Assembly: GCF_019711635.1 (NCBI RefSeq) | Contig: NZ_JAIGNT010000001.1 | Location: 310,001 to 374,000, forward strand | Length of the DNA: 64,000 nt | Reading direction: 5' to 3' | Source of the DNA: Qipengyuania huizhouensis | GTDB taxonomy: Bacteria; Pseudomonadota; Alphaproteobacteria; Sphingomonadales; Sphingomonadaceae | In this document: positions 8,441-16,959 of the stretch, piece by piece | Position numbering within the stretch: position 1 is the first letter of the stretch | Layout: every line of letters starts with the position of its first letter | The notes under the pieces: generated by a model | Told to the model about the DNA's origin: nothing | Seen by the model: only the letters and a program-made list of their open reading frames with translations | Database searches by the model: none | Made by a program: the position numbers and the translations under genes

Positions 8441-8727
8441 TGGCCAGACCTCGGCTGACATGGCCTCCCGCAGCTTCGATATTGAAACTGGTCGATCAAG
8501 AAGGAAGGCTGGAAGTGCGGGTTTCACCGGGCGCATCAGCCGATGCCATTGTGATTGCTTCCGATAGCGGCCCGCTCGCCATCAGGACCACCGCGCTGCC
8601 CGAAGACGGGAAAGCGAACGACGCAGTTATGCAAATGCTCGCCAAGGCTCTTGGCCGGCCTCGGTCCTCCCTGGAGCTGCTGCGCGGTGCGACCGCGCGA
8701 AACAAGGTGATCCGCCTGAAGCCCTGA
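8440..8727 (+). CDS. DUF167/YggU family protein
   Basis: A 95-residue protein with the DUF167 fold signature: VRVSPGASADAI, LAIRTTALPEDGKANDAVMQMLAKALG and LELLRGATARNKVIRL. The family is small, widespread and of unknown function. The start codon shares its A with the stop of the PhnA-domain gene. Converges on the SulP permease gene. Confidence 0.85.
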   Translation: MARPRLTWPPAASILKLVDQEGRLEVRVSPGASADAIVIASDSGPLAIRTTALPEDGKANDAVMQMLAKALGRPRSSLELLRGATARNKVIRLKP

Positions 8728-8807
8728 GCTGATGAGGACGCAGTTCTGGTGAACGGTCCGTCGCCTATCGTCCGGTATGTTGCCGAGGCCAGGCTGGACT
8801 CGCAAAA

Positions 8808-10454
8808 TCAAGCCAGCCCAAGCGCCATATCCTGGGCCCGCGCAAAATCGGGGGCATATTGAATCCTGCCGGAATCCGCGCCAAGCTCGACTCTTTCGAG
8901 CATGGATCGCGGCTGCGGTTGAACCCCGGACAGGATCACTTTCGCTCCGGAGATTTCCGCCTGCCTGATGAATTCCTCGAGTGCCTGCAGTCCGCTGGCG
9001 TCGAGCAGCGGCACCAGCCGCATGCGCAGGATGATGACCTTTGGTGATTGCCCGACCCGGCGCAGTGTATTGAGCAGTTCGCCGGCTACTCCGAAGAAGA
9101 AGGGACCGTTGATACGAAAGACTTCAACGCCATCGGGTAGCGAATCGCGTTGATCGAGATCTTCGGAATCGCGGTCGGTGTCCTGCCCCCTGCTTGCATC
9201 GATTTCGACCGACTCCGCCATGCGGGCCATGAACAGCAGCGATGCAAGGGTAACACCGACACCTATTGCCACCGTCAGATCCACCAGCACTGTCAGGCCG
9301 AAGGTAAGGAGCAATACGGCACGATCGCTGTTGGGCATGCGCAACAGCGCCAGGAAGCGCTCGTATTCGCTCATCCCCCAGGCGACCATGAACAGGATGG
9401 CTGCAAGGGCTGCCATCGGCACGAAGGCCATGAGATCGGTTGCGAAAAGAACGAACAGCAGAAGAAATACCGCGTGGAGTATGCCCGCAACAGGTGTCTG
9501 CGCACCCGACCGGATATTGGTTGCCGTGCGAGCAATGGCACCGGTGGCAGGCAGGCCGCCGAACATGGCGGAGCCGAGGTTTGCGACACCCTGGCCGATC
9601 AATTCCTGGTTGGAGCGATGCCGCGTGCCGATCATGCCATCGGCCACTACCGCAGAGAGCAATGCTTCAATCCCAGCCAGAAAGGCGATGGTGAATGCCG
9701 ATGGCATGACCGCGGCGATCTTGGCGAGAGAGATTTCCGGGAGTGATGGCATTGGCAAACCCGCCGGAATATCGGGAAAGCGCGAACCGATGGTATCCAC
9801 CGGCAACTTGAGCACGACCACCGCGATCGAACTGACGAGCACAGCGATCAGGAATGCCGGTAGCTTCGGTGCAAACCTGCGTAGCAGGATGATTATGGCC
9901 AGCGAGCCTGCACCTATGCCCAGCGTGACCCAGCTCGTGCTCGCCATCGCGCCGAAATATGCCTGCCACTTGGGGACGAATTCAGCCGGGACTTCAGCGA
10001 TCGACAGTCCGAGAAAATCCTTCACCTGACTGGACGCGATGATGACGGCAATACCAGCGGTGAAGCCGGTGACGACAGGGTGCGGGATGAACTTGATCAT
10101 CTGGCCCAGGCGAAGCACGCCTGCCGCGATGAGAATGAAGCCGGCAAGAAAGGTCGCGATCAGAAGTCCGTCATAACCGTGCTGGGCAATGACGTTGAAG
10201 ATGACGACCACGAATGCGCCGGTGGGGCCGCCCACCTGGACCCGCGAGCCTCCCAGAGCGGAAATCAGGAAACCGGCCACCACCGCAGTGACGAGGCCCT
10301 TGTCAGGCGATGCGCCGCTGGCGATGCCAAGCGCCATCGCAAGTGGCAGCGCAACGATGGCGACCGTAACTCCGGCGACAGCATCGGCCCTTAATGTACC
10401 GAGCGAATATCCTTCGCGGAATATTGTGATGAGTTTGGGCGTGTAGCTATTCAT
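8808..10454 (-). CDS. SulP family anion permease with STAS domain
   Basis: A 548-residue inner-membrane protein. Residues 20-420 hold about 12-14 membrane segments of the SulP/SLC26 family (ADAVAGVTVAIVALPLAMALGIASG, GGSRVQVGGPTGAFVV, TGFTAGIAVIIASSQVKDFLGL). Residues 435-545 are a STAS domain with the LLDASGLQAL loop. SulP proteins carry sulfate, bicarbonate or dicarboxylates; there is no adjacent carbonic anhydrase or sulfate assimilation gene to decide. It is the second gene of an operon with the XRE regulator 17 nt upstream, which very likely controls it. Confidence 0.9.
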   Translation of the reverse strand: MNSYTPKLITIFREGYSLGTLRADAVAGVTVAIVALPLAMALGIASGASPDKGLVTAVVAGFLISALGGSRVQVGGPTGAFVVVIFNVIAQHGYDGLLIATFLAGFILIAAGVLRLGQMIKFIPHPVVTGFTAGIAVIIASSQVKDFLGLSIAEVPAEFVPKWQAYFGAMASTSWVTLGIGAGSLAIIILLRRFAPKLPAFLIAVLVSSIAVVVLKLPVDTIGSRFPDIPAGLPMPSLPEISLAKIAAVMPSAFTIAFLAGIEALLSAVVADGMIGTRHRSNQELIGQGVANLGSAMFGGLPATGAIARTATNIRSGAQTPVAGILHAVFLLLFVLFATDLMAFVPMAALAAILFMVAWGMSEYERFLALLRMPNSDRAVLLLTFGLTVLVDLTVAIGVGVTLASLLFMARMAESVEIDASRGQDTDRDSEDLDQRDSLPDGVEVFRINGPFFFGVAGELLNTLRRVGQSPKVIILRMRLVPLLDASGLQALEEFIRQAEISGAKVILSGVQPQPRSMLERVELGADSGRIQYAPDFARAQDMALGLA

Positions 10455-10471
10455 CGCAGCCGCGCCGGCTC

Positions 10472-10777
10472 TTAGTTTTCCACTTTGTCATAGAGGATCG
10501 ACTGACCCATACCGCTCGACTTGCCAGAGGTTGTTTCAGACAGCCGAACCCCTCTGCCGGTGCCCGTGCTCGGCGCATTCTCACCAATCAGCTCGATGCC
10601 CGCTCCTTCCAGGGCGGTAATGACCTTGACCAGAGTGTCGACGACGCCGCGAACCTGGCCGTCGGACGATTCCATCCGCTGTATCGTCGGTAAGGACAGT
10701 CCGGCCAGCTGCGCCAGCTGACGCTGGTCCAGTCCGAGAAGGGCACGCGCTGCCCTCATCTGCTGCGAGGTAATCAT
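10472..10777 (-). CDS. XRE-family HTH regulator of the SulP operon
   Basis: A 101-residue protein. Residues 1-65 are a Cro/CI-type helix-turn-helix domain (MRAARALLGLDQRQLAQLAG, then LSLPTIQRMESSDGQVRG); residues 75-101 are a polar tail with no known domain. It is the first gene of the operon with the SulP permease. A perfect 17-bp palindrome lies 10 nt upstream of its ATG and contains the -10 sequence, so negative autoregulation is the obvious reading. The signal it senses is not visible. Confidence 0.85.
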   Translation of the reverse strand: MITSQQMRAARALLGLDQRQLAQLAGLSLPTIQRMESSDGQVRGVVDTLVKVITALEGAGIELIGENAPSTGTGRGVRLSETTSGKSSGMGQSILYDKVEN

Positions 10778-10787
10778 ACAAGCTCCA

Positions 10788-10804
10788 TGATGTATTATAC
10801 ATCA
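10788..10804 (-). promoter_or_regulatory. Perfect 17-bp operator overlapping the -10 box of the XRE-SulP operon
   Basis: TGATGTATTATACATCA is a perfect odd palindrome. Read on the minus strand its centre is TATAAT, a consensus -10 hexamer, followed by GGAG and the XRE start codon. A repressor bound here would block RNA polymerase directly. No good -35 hexamer is seen at 16-18 nt, so the promoter may be weak or use an activator. Confidence 0.75.
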
Positions 10805-11014
10805 AAATACAGTCTTAATAATCTATAAGCATTCTGTATATAGGTCTTATGCAGTTCAAAGATGCAAAATGCTCGGGATTGAAGCCCGATGCCGACTTTA
10901 CCATGTCGGACACCGAGGAGAGACCGATCCGTAGAGCCAAGCTTTCGCTGCGATTCAGCACCCAATCGTCGACCCCATCCACGTGGGTGTGGGCAGACCC
11001 TACAAGGCGAAGCG

Positions 11015-11515
11015 ATGCCTGATTTCATGCAAAAGGTGACCGATCGTGCCTGCCGCAACCGCGAAGCCACTGTGACAGAAGTGTTGGAGAAGCCATCCGG
11101 CGCATTCGATTTGCCGTCAACGAGTTGGGCCGCTCTTATGAGAGGATTGCGTGGGCGCTGTCCTCGCTGCGGCGTAGCACGGCTTTTCGCCCGGTTCCTG
11201 AAGCCGGTGGCGAGATGTGCGCGGTGCGATCAGGATTGGACGCTTCAGCAGGCCGATGATTTCCCGGCCTATGTTTCGATTTTCGTGACCGGGCATGTTA
11301 TGGCGCCGATCGTCATCGGTCTCACCGGCGTTGAAGGCCTTTCAACTCTGGCCCTGGTTTCGATCATCCTGCCCCTGACATTCGTCCTGACCATAGGGCT
11401 TATCCAACCTGCCAAAGGGGCTATCATCGCGCTGCAATGGTGGTTCGGGATGCACGGCTTCAAGCAGGAACGCCCGGGTCCGCCGCTTGGCTCCACCAAA
11501 GAGAAAGAGCCCTGA
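11015..11515 (+). CDS. DUF983 family membrane protein
   Basis: A 166-residue protein. Residues 40-85 contain two zinc-knuckle pairs (RCPRCG and RCARCDQDW) as in DUF983. These are followed by two hydrophobic segments (ASIFVTGH to IGLTGVEG, and LALVSIILPLTFVLTIGLI) and the QWWFGMHGF ending. The family's role is unknown; members often lie near respiratory or cell-envelope genes. The frame is open upstream to 10889, but I chose ATG 11015 because the family similarity begins after it and AAGG precedes it. Confidence 0.75.
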   Translation: MPDFMQKVTDRACRNREATVTEVLEKPSGAFDLPSTSWAALMRGLRGRCPRCGVARLFARFLKPVARCARCDQDWTLQQADDFPAYVSIFVTGHVMAPIVIGLTGVEGLSTLALVSIILPLTFVLTIGLIQPAKGAIIALQWWFGMHGFKQERPGPPLGSTKEKEP

Positions 11516-11605
11516 CGAGTCGCCCATATTATAGGCTTTCGCCTAGGCTTGGCCTGCGGGCCTCCCAAAAAGATCCTCAAATCCGGGAAGTTGGAAAGGC
11601 AGCGC

Positions 11606-11679
11606 TGGAGCGGGTGAAGGGAATCGAACCCTCGTCGTCAGCTTGGGAAGCTGCTGCTCTACCATTGAGCTACACCCGC
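11606..11679 (-). tRNA. tRNA-Gly (anticodon CCC)
   Basis: Read on the minus strand: 7-bp acceptor GCGGGTG/CACCCGC, D-arm GCTC..GAGC, anticodon loop TTCCCAA on a CAGC/GCTG stem, T-arm AGGG TTCGATT CCCT, discriminator T and an encoded CCA. The anticodon CCC reads GGG glycine codons. The base pair closing the anticodon stem is a G-A mismatch, a minor deviation. Confidence 0.95.
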
Positions 11680-11794
11680 GAGGTGGGCGGCGCTTGCCAT
11701 GATTTTCGCGAAACGGTCAATACACTCCGGCCTTGCCCGCGGAAAATGGCGGCGCCGGGGTTCCCCTGCGGTCCGGAGGCGATACAAGGCCCCG

Positions 11795-12868
11795 ATGACT
11801 GACAAGCGCGAATGGCAGAACTGGGCGATTGGCCGGATCGAAGCGGATTTCAATCGCTCGGCCGATACGCATCTGATCCCCTTGCCGGTCCCTTCGCTGC
11901 CCGACATCGCGATCTACCTGAAGGACGAATCGAGCCATCCCACCGGCAGCCTCAAGCACCGGCTGGCGCGCTCGCTGTTCCTCTATGGGCTGTGTAATGG
12001 CTGGATTCACCGGAACACTGCTATCGTGGAGGCGTCGAGCGGGTCGACCGCCGTTTCCGAAGCCTATTTCGCCCGCATGCTCGGCCTGCGCTTCATCGCC
12101 GTGGTTCCCCGCAGCACTGCGAAGGCCAAGATCGATGCGATCTCCTTTCACGGCGGGGAGTGCCATTTCGTCGACAAGCCTTGCGAGATCTACGATGCCG
12201 CGCAGGCGCTGGCGGACGAGCTGGGCGGGCATTACATCGACCAGTTCACCTTCGCCGAACGGGCGACCGATTGGCGGAGCAACAACAATATCGCCGAATC
12301 GATTTTCACGCAGATGTCGCGTGAACCGCATCCGGTTCCCCATTGGATCGTGTGCGGCGCTGGTACTGGCGGGACATCCGCAACCATCGGCCGCTATGCC
12401 CGCTACAACCGCTTTGCCACGCGCGTCTGCGTGGCCGATCCGCAAGGTTCCGTCTTCCATCGCCACTGGGCGGACAGATCGGTCGAGCGGGTGGATCATC
12501 CCTCCGGCTGCATCGAGGGGATCGGCCGCCAGCGGGTCGAGCCCAGTTTCCTGCCCGACGTGGTCGACCGGATGGAAGTGATCCCGGACGCTTGCTCCAT
12601 CGCTGCCGCGCACGAGGTGAGCGAGCGGCTCGGCCGGCGCTGCGGCGGGTCGACCGGCACCAATGTCTGGGCCTGCGCAAAGATCGCCGCGGAGATGGCC
12701 GACAGGGGAATGTCGGGCTCTATCGTTTCGATCCTCTGTGACGACGGGGCGCGCTATTCGGACACCATTTTCGACAACGACTGGCTTGCCGAACGCGGGC
12801 TCGACATCCTACCGCAAAAAAAGAAGATCGCGCATTTCTTCGATACCGGCACTTTCGCTGCCGGATAG
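11795..12868 (+). CDS. Cysteine synthase-like PLP enzyme
   Basis: A 357-residue fold-type II pyridoxal-phosphate enzyme. The PLP lysine is Lys54 in [24 protein letters not shown] is the substrate loop and [16 protein letters not shown] the phosphate-binding loop. It resembles the CysK/CBS family, more precisely the branch annotated as L-cysteine desulfhydrase (Cds1-like), which releases sulfide, pyruvate and ammonia from cysteine. Synthase or lyase activity cannot be decided from sequence. I chose ATG 11795 over the upstream frame start because residues before MTDKREWQ are arginine-rich and overlap the tRNA region. The DUF819 permease follows 33 nt downstream. Confidence 0.8.
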   Translation: MTDKREWQNWAIGRIEADFNRSADTHLIPLPVPSLPDIAIYLKDESSHPTGSLKHRLARSLFLYGLCNGWIHRNTAIVEASSGSTAVSEAYFARMLGLRFIAVVPRSTAKAKIDAISFHGGECHFVDKPCEIYDAAQALADELGGHYIDQFTFAERATDWRSNNNIAESIFTQMSREPHPVPHWIVCGAGTGGTSATIGRYARYNRFATRVCVADPQGSVFHRHWADRSVERVDHPSGCIEGIGRQRVEPSFLPDVVDRMEVIPDACSIAAAHEVSERLGRRCGGSTGTNVWACAKIAAEMADRGMSGSIVSILCDDGARYSDTIFDNDWLAERGLDILPQKKKIAHFFDTGTFAAG

Positions 12869-12901
12869 GCGCGGCGAATACGAGAGAGGGACGCTTACCC
12901 C

Positions 12902-14116
12902 ATGATCACCGACGATCGTATCATCCTCGGCCTGCTGGCCGCATTGCTGGCCTTCGTATTCGCCACGCGCGACCGGCCGGGCTGGCAGCGTTTCTACGTC
13001 TTCGTGCCGATCATCCTCGTCTGCTATCTCGTGCCGTCACTCTTCGTGACGACCGGCCTGATCGACACCTCGGAAAGCCAGCTCTGGCCGATCGCCAAGG
13101 ATTACTTCCTTCCCGCCGCGCTGTTCCTGATGACGCTCAGCATCGACATCAAGGGCATCCTCGGCCTCGGCAACAAGGCGATCATCATGTTCCTGACCGC
13201 CACGGTCGGGATCATCCTGGGCGGGCCGCTGGCCCTGTGGATCGTGGCGCAGTTCGATCCCACCGTGATCGGCTCGGGTGACACCGCCGCCTGGCGCGGC
13301 CTTGCGACGCTGGCGGGAAGCTGGATCGGCGGAGGCGCGAACCAGACTGCCATGCTCGAAGTCTATGGCTATCCACTGGAAGGTTTTGCCGCCCTGCTCG
13401 CAGTGGACATCATCGTGGCGGAAATCTGGATGATCTTCCTGCTCTATGGTGCCGGCGCGCATGAACGGGTCGATCGTTGGCTCGGTGCAGACAGTTCATC
13501 CATCGCACGGCTGCGCGACTCGATGGCGGACTACACAGCGAAAACAGAGCGGATCGCCACGGCCAACGACTATGTCCTGCTGTTCGGCGTCGCCTTCGCC
13601 GTGGTTGGGTTTTCGCATCTGCTGGGCGGGTGGCTGGGCAATTTCTTCGCCGAATTGCAGGGCGAAGAGGCAACGCTGGCGAGCAGCTTCTTCTGGGTCG
13701 TGGTGATCTCCACAACGGCCGGTTTGCTGGTAAGCTTCACCCGCGCCCGCGAACTTGAGGGCATCGGTGCAAGCAAGTTCGGCGTGCTGTTCATCTTCCT
13801 GCTGGTGGCGGTCATCGGTACGCGGATGGATGTGACCAAGATCATGGATGCGCCAGTTTTCATGGCGATCGGGGCGATCTGGATGCTATTCCACATCATC
13901 CTGCTGCTGATCGTCGCCAAGATCATCAAGGCGCCGTTCTTCTTCGTCGCAGTGGGCAGCAAGGCGAATGTCGGCGGTGCTGCATCGGCACCGGTGGTGG
14001 CTGCGGCCTTCCATCCCGCCCTGGCCCCGGTCGGCGTGTTGCTGGCGGTGCTCGGTTATGCGTTGGGTACTTATGGCGCGATCCTGTGCGCGCAGATGAT
14101 GGCAGCGGTCGGCTAG
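12902..14116 (+). CDS. DUF819 family membrane protein (putative transporter)
   Basis: A 404-residue integral membrane protein with about 10-11 hydrophobic segments. It has the DUF819 (YjcL-like) signatures LSIDIKGILGLGNKAIIMF, GSWIGGGANQTAM and the C-terminal VGSKANVGGAASAPVVAAAFHP, where two glycine-rich half-helices suggest an inverted-repeat transporter fold. Substrate unknown. It sits 33 nt after the cysteine-synthase-like gene, so the pair may handle an amino acid or thiol, but this is only context. Confidence 0.8.
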   Translation: MITDDRIILGLLAALLAFVFATRDRPGWQRFYVFVPIILVCYLVPSLFVTTGLIDTSESQLWPIAKDYFLPAALFLMTLSIDIKGILGLGNKAIIMFLTATVGIILGGPLALWIVAQFDPTVIGSGDTAAWRGLATLAGSWIGGGANQTAMLEVYGYPLEGFAALLAVDIIVAEIWMIFLLYGAGAHERVDRWLGADSSSIARLRDSMADYTAKTERIATANDYVLLFGVAFAVVGFSHLLGGWLGNFFAELQGEEATLASSFFWVVVISTTAGLLVSFTRARELEGIGASKFGVLFIFLLVAVIGTRMDVTKIMDAPVFMAIGAIWMLFHIILLLIVAKIIKAPFFFVAVGSKANVGGAASAPVVAAAFHPALAPVGVLLAVLGYALGTYGAILCAQMMAAVG

Positions 14117-14166
14117 ACGCAATCCTTGCCGGTTTCATTTGATACCGGTTGATTTCGGACCTCTCG

Positions 14167-14187
14167 CTTGCCAAGGCCGTTGGCAAG
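14167..14187. promoter_or_regulatory. Inverted repeat in the mmsA leader
   Basis: CTTGCCAA and TTGGCAAG, perfect 8-bp arms around GGCCG, end 20 nt before the mmsA start codon and just upstream of its AGAGAGGAA ribosome binding site. It could be an operator for a local regulator or a short RNA hairpin limiting translation. Confidence 0.5.
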
Positions 14188-14206
14188 AAAAGAGAGGAAT
14201 TTTTCC

Positions 14207-15703
14207 ATGCGCCAGGTTGACCATTTCATCGCTGGCGGGGCCGGCGGCTCCGCCAATCGCACCCATCAGATCTGGAACCCTTCGACGGGCGAGGTCCAGG
14301 CCGAAGTCCCGCTGGGCGATGCTGCACTGCTGCAGAAGGCGGTCGATGCGGCCAAGAAGGTCCAGCCCGAATGGGCGGTGACCAACCCGCAGCGCCGTGC
14401 CCGCGTGATGTTCAAGTTCAAGGAACTGGTCGAGGCGAACAAGCAGGAACTCGCCGAGCTGCTTTCGAGCGAGCACGGCAAGGTCGTCGACGATGCGCAT
14501 GGCGACGTGCAGCGCGGCCTCGAGGTGATCGAATATGCCTGTGGCATCCCACAGGTGCTGAAGGGTGAATATACGCAGGGCGCAGGACCCGGCATCGACG
14601 TCTATTCGATGCGCCAGCCGCTCGGCATCGGGGCGGGCATCACCCCGTTCAACTTCCCGGCCATGATCCCGATGTGGATGTTCGGCATGGCGATCGCAGC
14701 TGGCAATGCCTTCATCCTCAAGCCCTCCGAACGCGATCCCAGCGTGCCTGTGCGGCTTGCCAAACTGTTCCTCGAAGCGGGCGCTCCCGAAGGGTTACTG
14801 CAGGTGGTCCACGGCGACAAGGAAATGGTCGATGCCATCCTCGACCATCCCGATATCCCGGCGATCAGTTTCGTCGGGTCGAGCGACATCGCGCAATATA
14901 TCTATTCGCGCGGCACGGCCAACGCCAAGCGCGTGCAGGCCTTCGGCGGGGCGAAGAACCACGGCATCGTCATGCCCGATGCCGATCTCGACCAGGTGGT
15001 GAACGATCTTGCCGGGGCCGCTTTCGGTTCTGCAGGCGAGCGCTGCATGGCCCTCCCTGTCGTCGTCCCGGTTGGTGAGGACACGGCCGATAAGCTGCGC
15101 GAGAAGCTGATCCCTGCTATCAACGGCCTGCGGGTAGGTGTCTCCAACGACCCGGATGCGCATTACGGCCCCGTCGTCACCCCCGAACACAAGACGCGCG
15201 TCGAAGGCTGGATCGACACCGCCGAGAAGGAAGGCGCCGAGGTCGTGATCGACGGGCGCGGCTTCAGCCTGCAGGGCCATGAAAAGGGCTTTTTCGTCGG
15301 CCCGACCCTGCTCGACCGGGTCACCACCGACATGGAAAGCTACAAGGAAGAAATCTTCGGCCCCGTCCTCCAGATCGTGCGCGCCAAGGATTTCGAGGAG
15401 GCCGTGCGCCTGCCGAGCGAGCACCAGTACGGCAATGGCGTCGCCATCTTCACCCGCAACGGCCATGCGGCTCGCGAATTCGCGAGCCGCGTCAATGTCG
15501 GCATGGTCGGCATCAACGTGCCGATCCCGGTTCCGGTGAGCTACCACAGCTTCGGCGGCTGGAAGCGCAGCGGCTTCGGCGACATCGACCAATATGGCAT
15601 GGAAGGCCTGAAGTTCTGGACCAAGGCCAAGAAGGTCACCCAGCGCTGGCCCGACGGCGGCGGCGATGGCTCGAACGCTTTCGTCATTCCGACGATGGGA
15701 TAG
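14207..15703 (+). CDS. mmsA: Methylmalonate-semialdehyde dehydrogenase (CoA-acylating)
   Basis: A 498-residue aldehyde dehydrogenase. It converts (methyl)malonate semialdehyde, NAD+ and CoA to propionyl-CoA or acetyl-CoA, the last step of valine degradation. Family marks are GITPFNFPAMIPMWMFG, SFVGSSDIAQYIYSRG, QAFGGAKNHGIVMPDADLD and the catalytic Cys280 in GSAGERCMALPV. Start ATG 14207 follows AGAGAGGAA; the longer frame from 14168 runs through the inverted repeat. It is the first gene of a plus-strand run ending with mmsB, which makes its substrate. Confidence 0.93.
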   Translation: MRQVDHFIAGGAGGSANRTHQIWNPSTGEVQAEVPLGDAALLQKAVDAAKKVQPEWAVTNPQRRARVMFKFKELVEANKQELAELLSSEHGKVVDDAHGDVQRGLEVIEYACGIPQVLKGEYTQGAGPGIDVYSMRQPLGIGAGITPFNFPAMIPMWMFGMAIAAGNAFILKPSERDPSVPVRLAKLFLEAGAPEGLLQVVHGDKEMVDAILDHPDIPAISFVGSSDIAQYIYSRGTANAKRVQAFGGAKNHGIVMPDADLDQVVNDLAGAAFGSAGERCMALPVVVPVGEDTADKLREKLIPAINGLRVGVSNDPDAHYGPVVTPEHKTRVEGWIDTAEKEGAEVVIDGRGFSLQGHEKGFFVGPTLLDRVTTDMESYKEEIFGPVLQIVRAKDFEEAVRLPSEHQYGNGVAIFTRNGHAAREFASRVNVGMVGINVPIPVPVSYHSFGGWKRSGFGDIDQYGMEGLKFWTKAKKVTQRWPDGGGDGSNAFVIPTMG

Positions 15704-15731
15704 GATTTCGGTGCGGAGCGTTGGAGACAGC

Positions 15732-16217
15732 ATGAAACAGCTCAACCTTCTCCGCTCCGCCCTACCCCTCACGCTTCTCGCCCTTGCGGCATGCGCTGAA
15801 CCGATCGAAGACAGGCCCGAGACCGAAGAGACGATGATGCCCGTCGAACCCGATGGCGGCATCGGAGACGGTGCGACGCCGCCCGCCGATATGGTAGATG
15901 GCGATATCCCCGGCAGCCTCCATGGACGATGGGGCCTCGTTCCTGCCGATTGCACCTCCGACCGCGGCGATGCGAAGGGTCTGATCAATATCGATGCCGA
16001 GGGCATCCAGTTCTACGAATCGCGCGGCGTGGTAGATACCGTGGAAACCAGCGAACCCAGCCAGTTCAGGGCCACCTATGCTTTCACCGGCGAAGGTATG
16101 GAATGGACCCGCGACATGGAGCTCAGCCTGTCGGAAGACGGCACGCAACTGGTCCGCAGCGAATATGGCGAAGATGCGCTGGCCGAGCCGCTGACCTACA
16201 CCAAATGCCCTGCCTGA
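15732..16217 (+). CDS. Small lipoprotein of unknown function
   Basis: A 161-residue protein with a lipoprotein signal (SALPLTLLALAAC) giving Cys at about residue 21, then an acidic linker and a compact domain with two further cysteines (PADCTSDRG and the C-terminal TKCPA). I do not recognise a named family; the core (GRWGLVPADCT.., ATYAFTGEGMEWTRDMELSLSEDG) looks like a small beta-sandwich seen in alphaproteobacterial envelope lipoproteins. It lies 28 nt after mmsA and 11 nt before the I78 inhibitor, apparently in the same transcript. Confidence 0.65.
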   Translation: MKQLNLLRSALPLTLLALAACAEPIEDRPETEETMMPVEPDGGIGDGATPPADMVDGDIPGSLHGRWGLVPADCTSDRGDAKGLINIDAEGIQFYESRGVVDTVETSEPSQFRATYAFTGEGMEWTRDMELSLSEDGTQLVRSEYGEDALAEPLTYTKCPA

Positions 16218-16228
16218 GGAGAATAAGC

Positions 16229-16525
16229 ATGAAGACGATCCTGTTGGCCGCCGCCACCATCCCGCTGGCCGCCTGCGCCACCGCCTATGGCGAAGACACT
16301 CCCTCTCCCCCCTCTGCAGGTGGCACGTGCAATGCCGAAGCGGCGCAGTCATACGTGGGTAGTGAAGCGACACCGGAAGCCGGCGCGGCAATACTCGAGG
16401 AAAGCGGGGCGCGCACTCTTCGCTGGGGGCCGCCCAATTCGGCCTGGACCATGGATTACCGCCAGGACCGCGTGAATGTCCGCTATGACGAAGGCATGAC
16501 GATCACCGAGATAACCTGCGGGTGA
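16229..16525 (+). CDS. I78-family peptidase inhibitor-like lipoprotein
   Basis: A 98-residue protein. Its lipoprotein signal is MKTILLAAATIPLAAC; the mature part holds the potato-inhibitor-I-like I78 pattern CNAEAAQSYVGSEATPEAG, then SGARTLRWGPPNSAW and YRQDRVNVRYDEGMTITEITCG. Two cysteines at the ends of the domain may form the stabilising disulfide. Members inhibit serine proteases, so a periplasmic protease-protection role is possible. GAGGAGAA precedes the ATG. The stop overlaps the next gene's GTG start (GTGA). Confidence 0.75.
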   Translation: MKTILLAAATIPLAACATAYGEDTPSPPSAGGTCNAEAAQSYVGSEATPEAGAAILEESGARTLRWGPPNSAWTMDYRQDRVNVRYDEGMTITEITCG

Positions 16526-16911
16526 GCACACGCCGCCATGCCTTCACCGGCTCTCCCTACGAAACGAAGTTCGGGTTCGCCCGGGCAGTTCGCGAGGGCG
16601 ACCGGATCATCGTTGCTGGCACCGGCCCGGTAGAGGACGACGGCTCCTCCACGCCGGGCGGTGCCGCCGCACAGGCCGAGCGCTGTTTCACGCTGATCCT
16701 GAAGGTAGTCGAGGAACTGGGCGGCACACGAGACGACATCGTGCGCACCCGCATGTTCCTGACCGATTCCGACGATCAGGAAGAGGTGGGCGAAGTCCAT
16801 GCGCGCTTCTTCGGAGAGGTGCAGCCCGCCGCAACTATGGTCGGCTGCGCATGGCTTTGCCGCAAGGAATGGAAAGTCGAAATCGAAGCCGAGGCAATCG
16901 TTCGCGGCTGA
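16522..16911 (+). CDS. RidA/YjgF-family protein
   Basis: A 129-residue protein of the RidA/YjgF/UK114 superfamily (GFARAVREGDRIIVAGTGPV, AQAERCFTLILKVVEELGGTRDDIVRTRMFLTD, then WKVEIEAEAIV). True RidA deaminates reactive enamine/imine intermediates; this one has CRKEW where the catalytic loop usually has LPR, so it may belong to a side branch. The GTG start overlaps the preceding stop. It lies in the valine operon, 48 nt ahead of the acyl-CoA dehydrogenase. Confidence 0.75.
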   Translation: MSTRRHAFTGSPYETKFGFARAVREGDRIIVAGTGPVEDDGSSTPGGAAAQAERCFTLILKVVEELGGTRDDIVRTRMFLTDSDDQEEVGEVHARFFGEVQPAATMVGCAWLCRKEWKVEIEAEAIVRG

Positions 16912-16959
16912 CCCCGCCGCCCCCTTCCCATGACCCGTCCACAGGGCTAGAGCGCAGCC

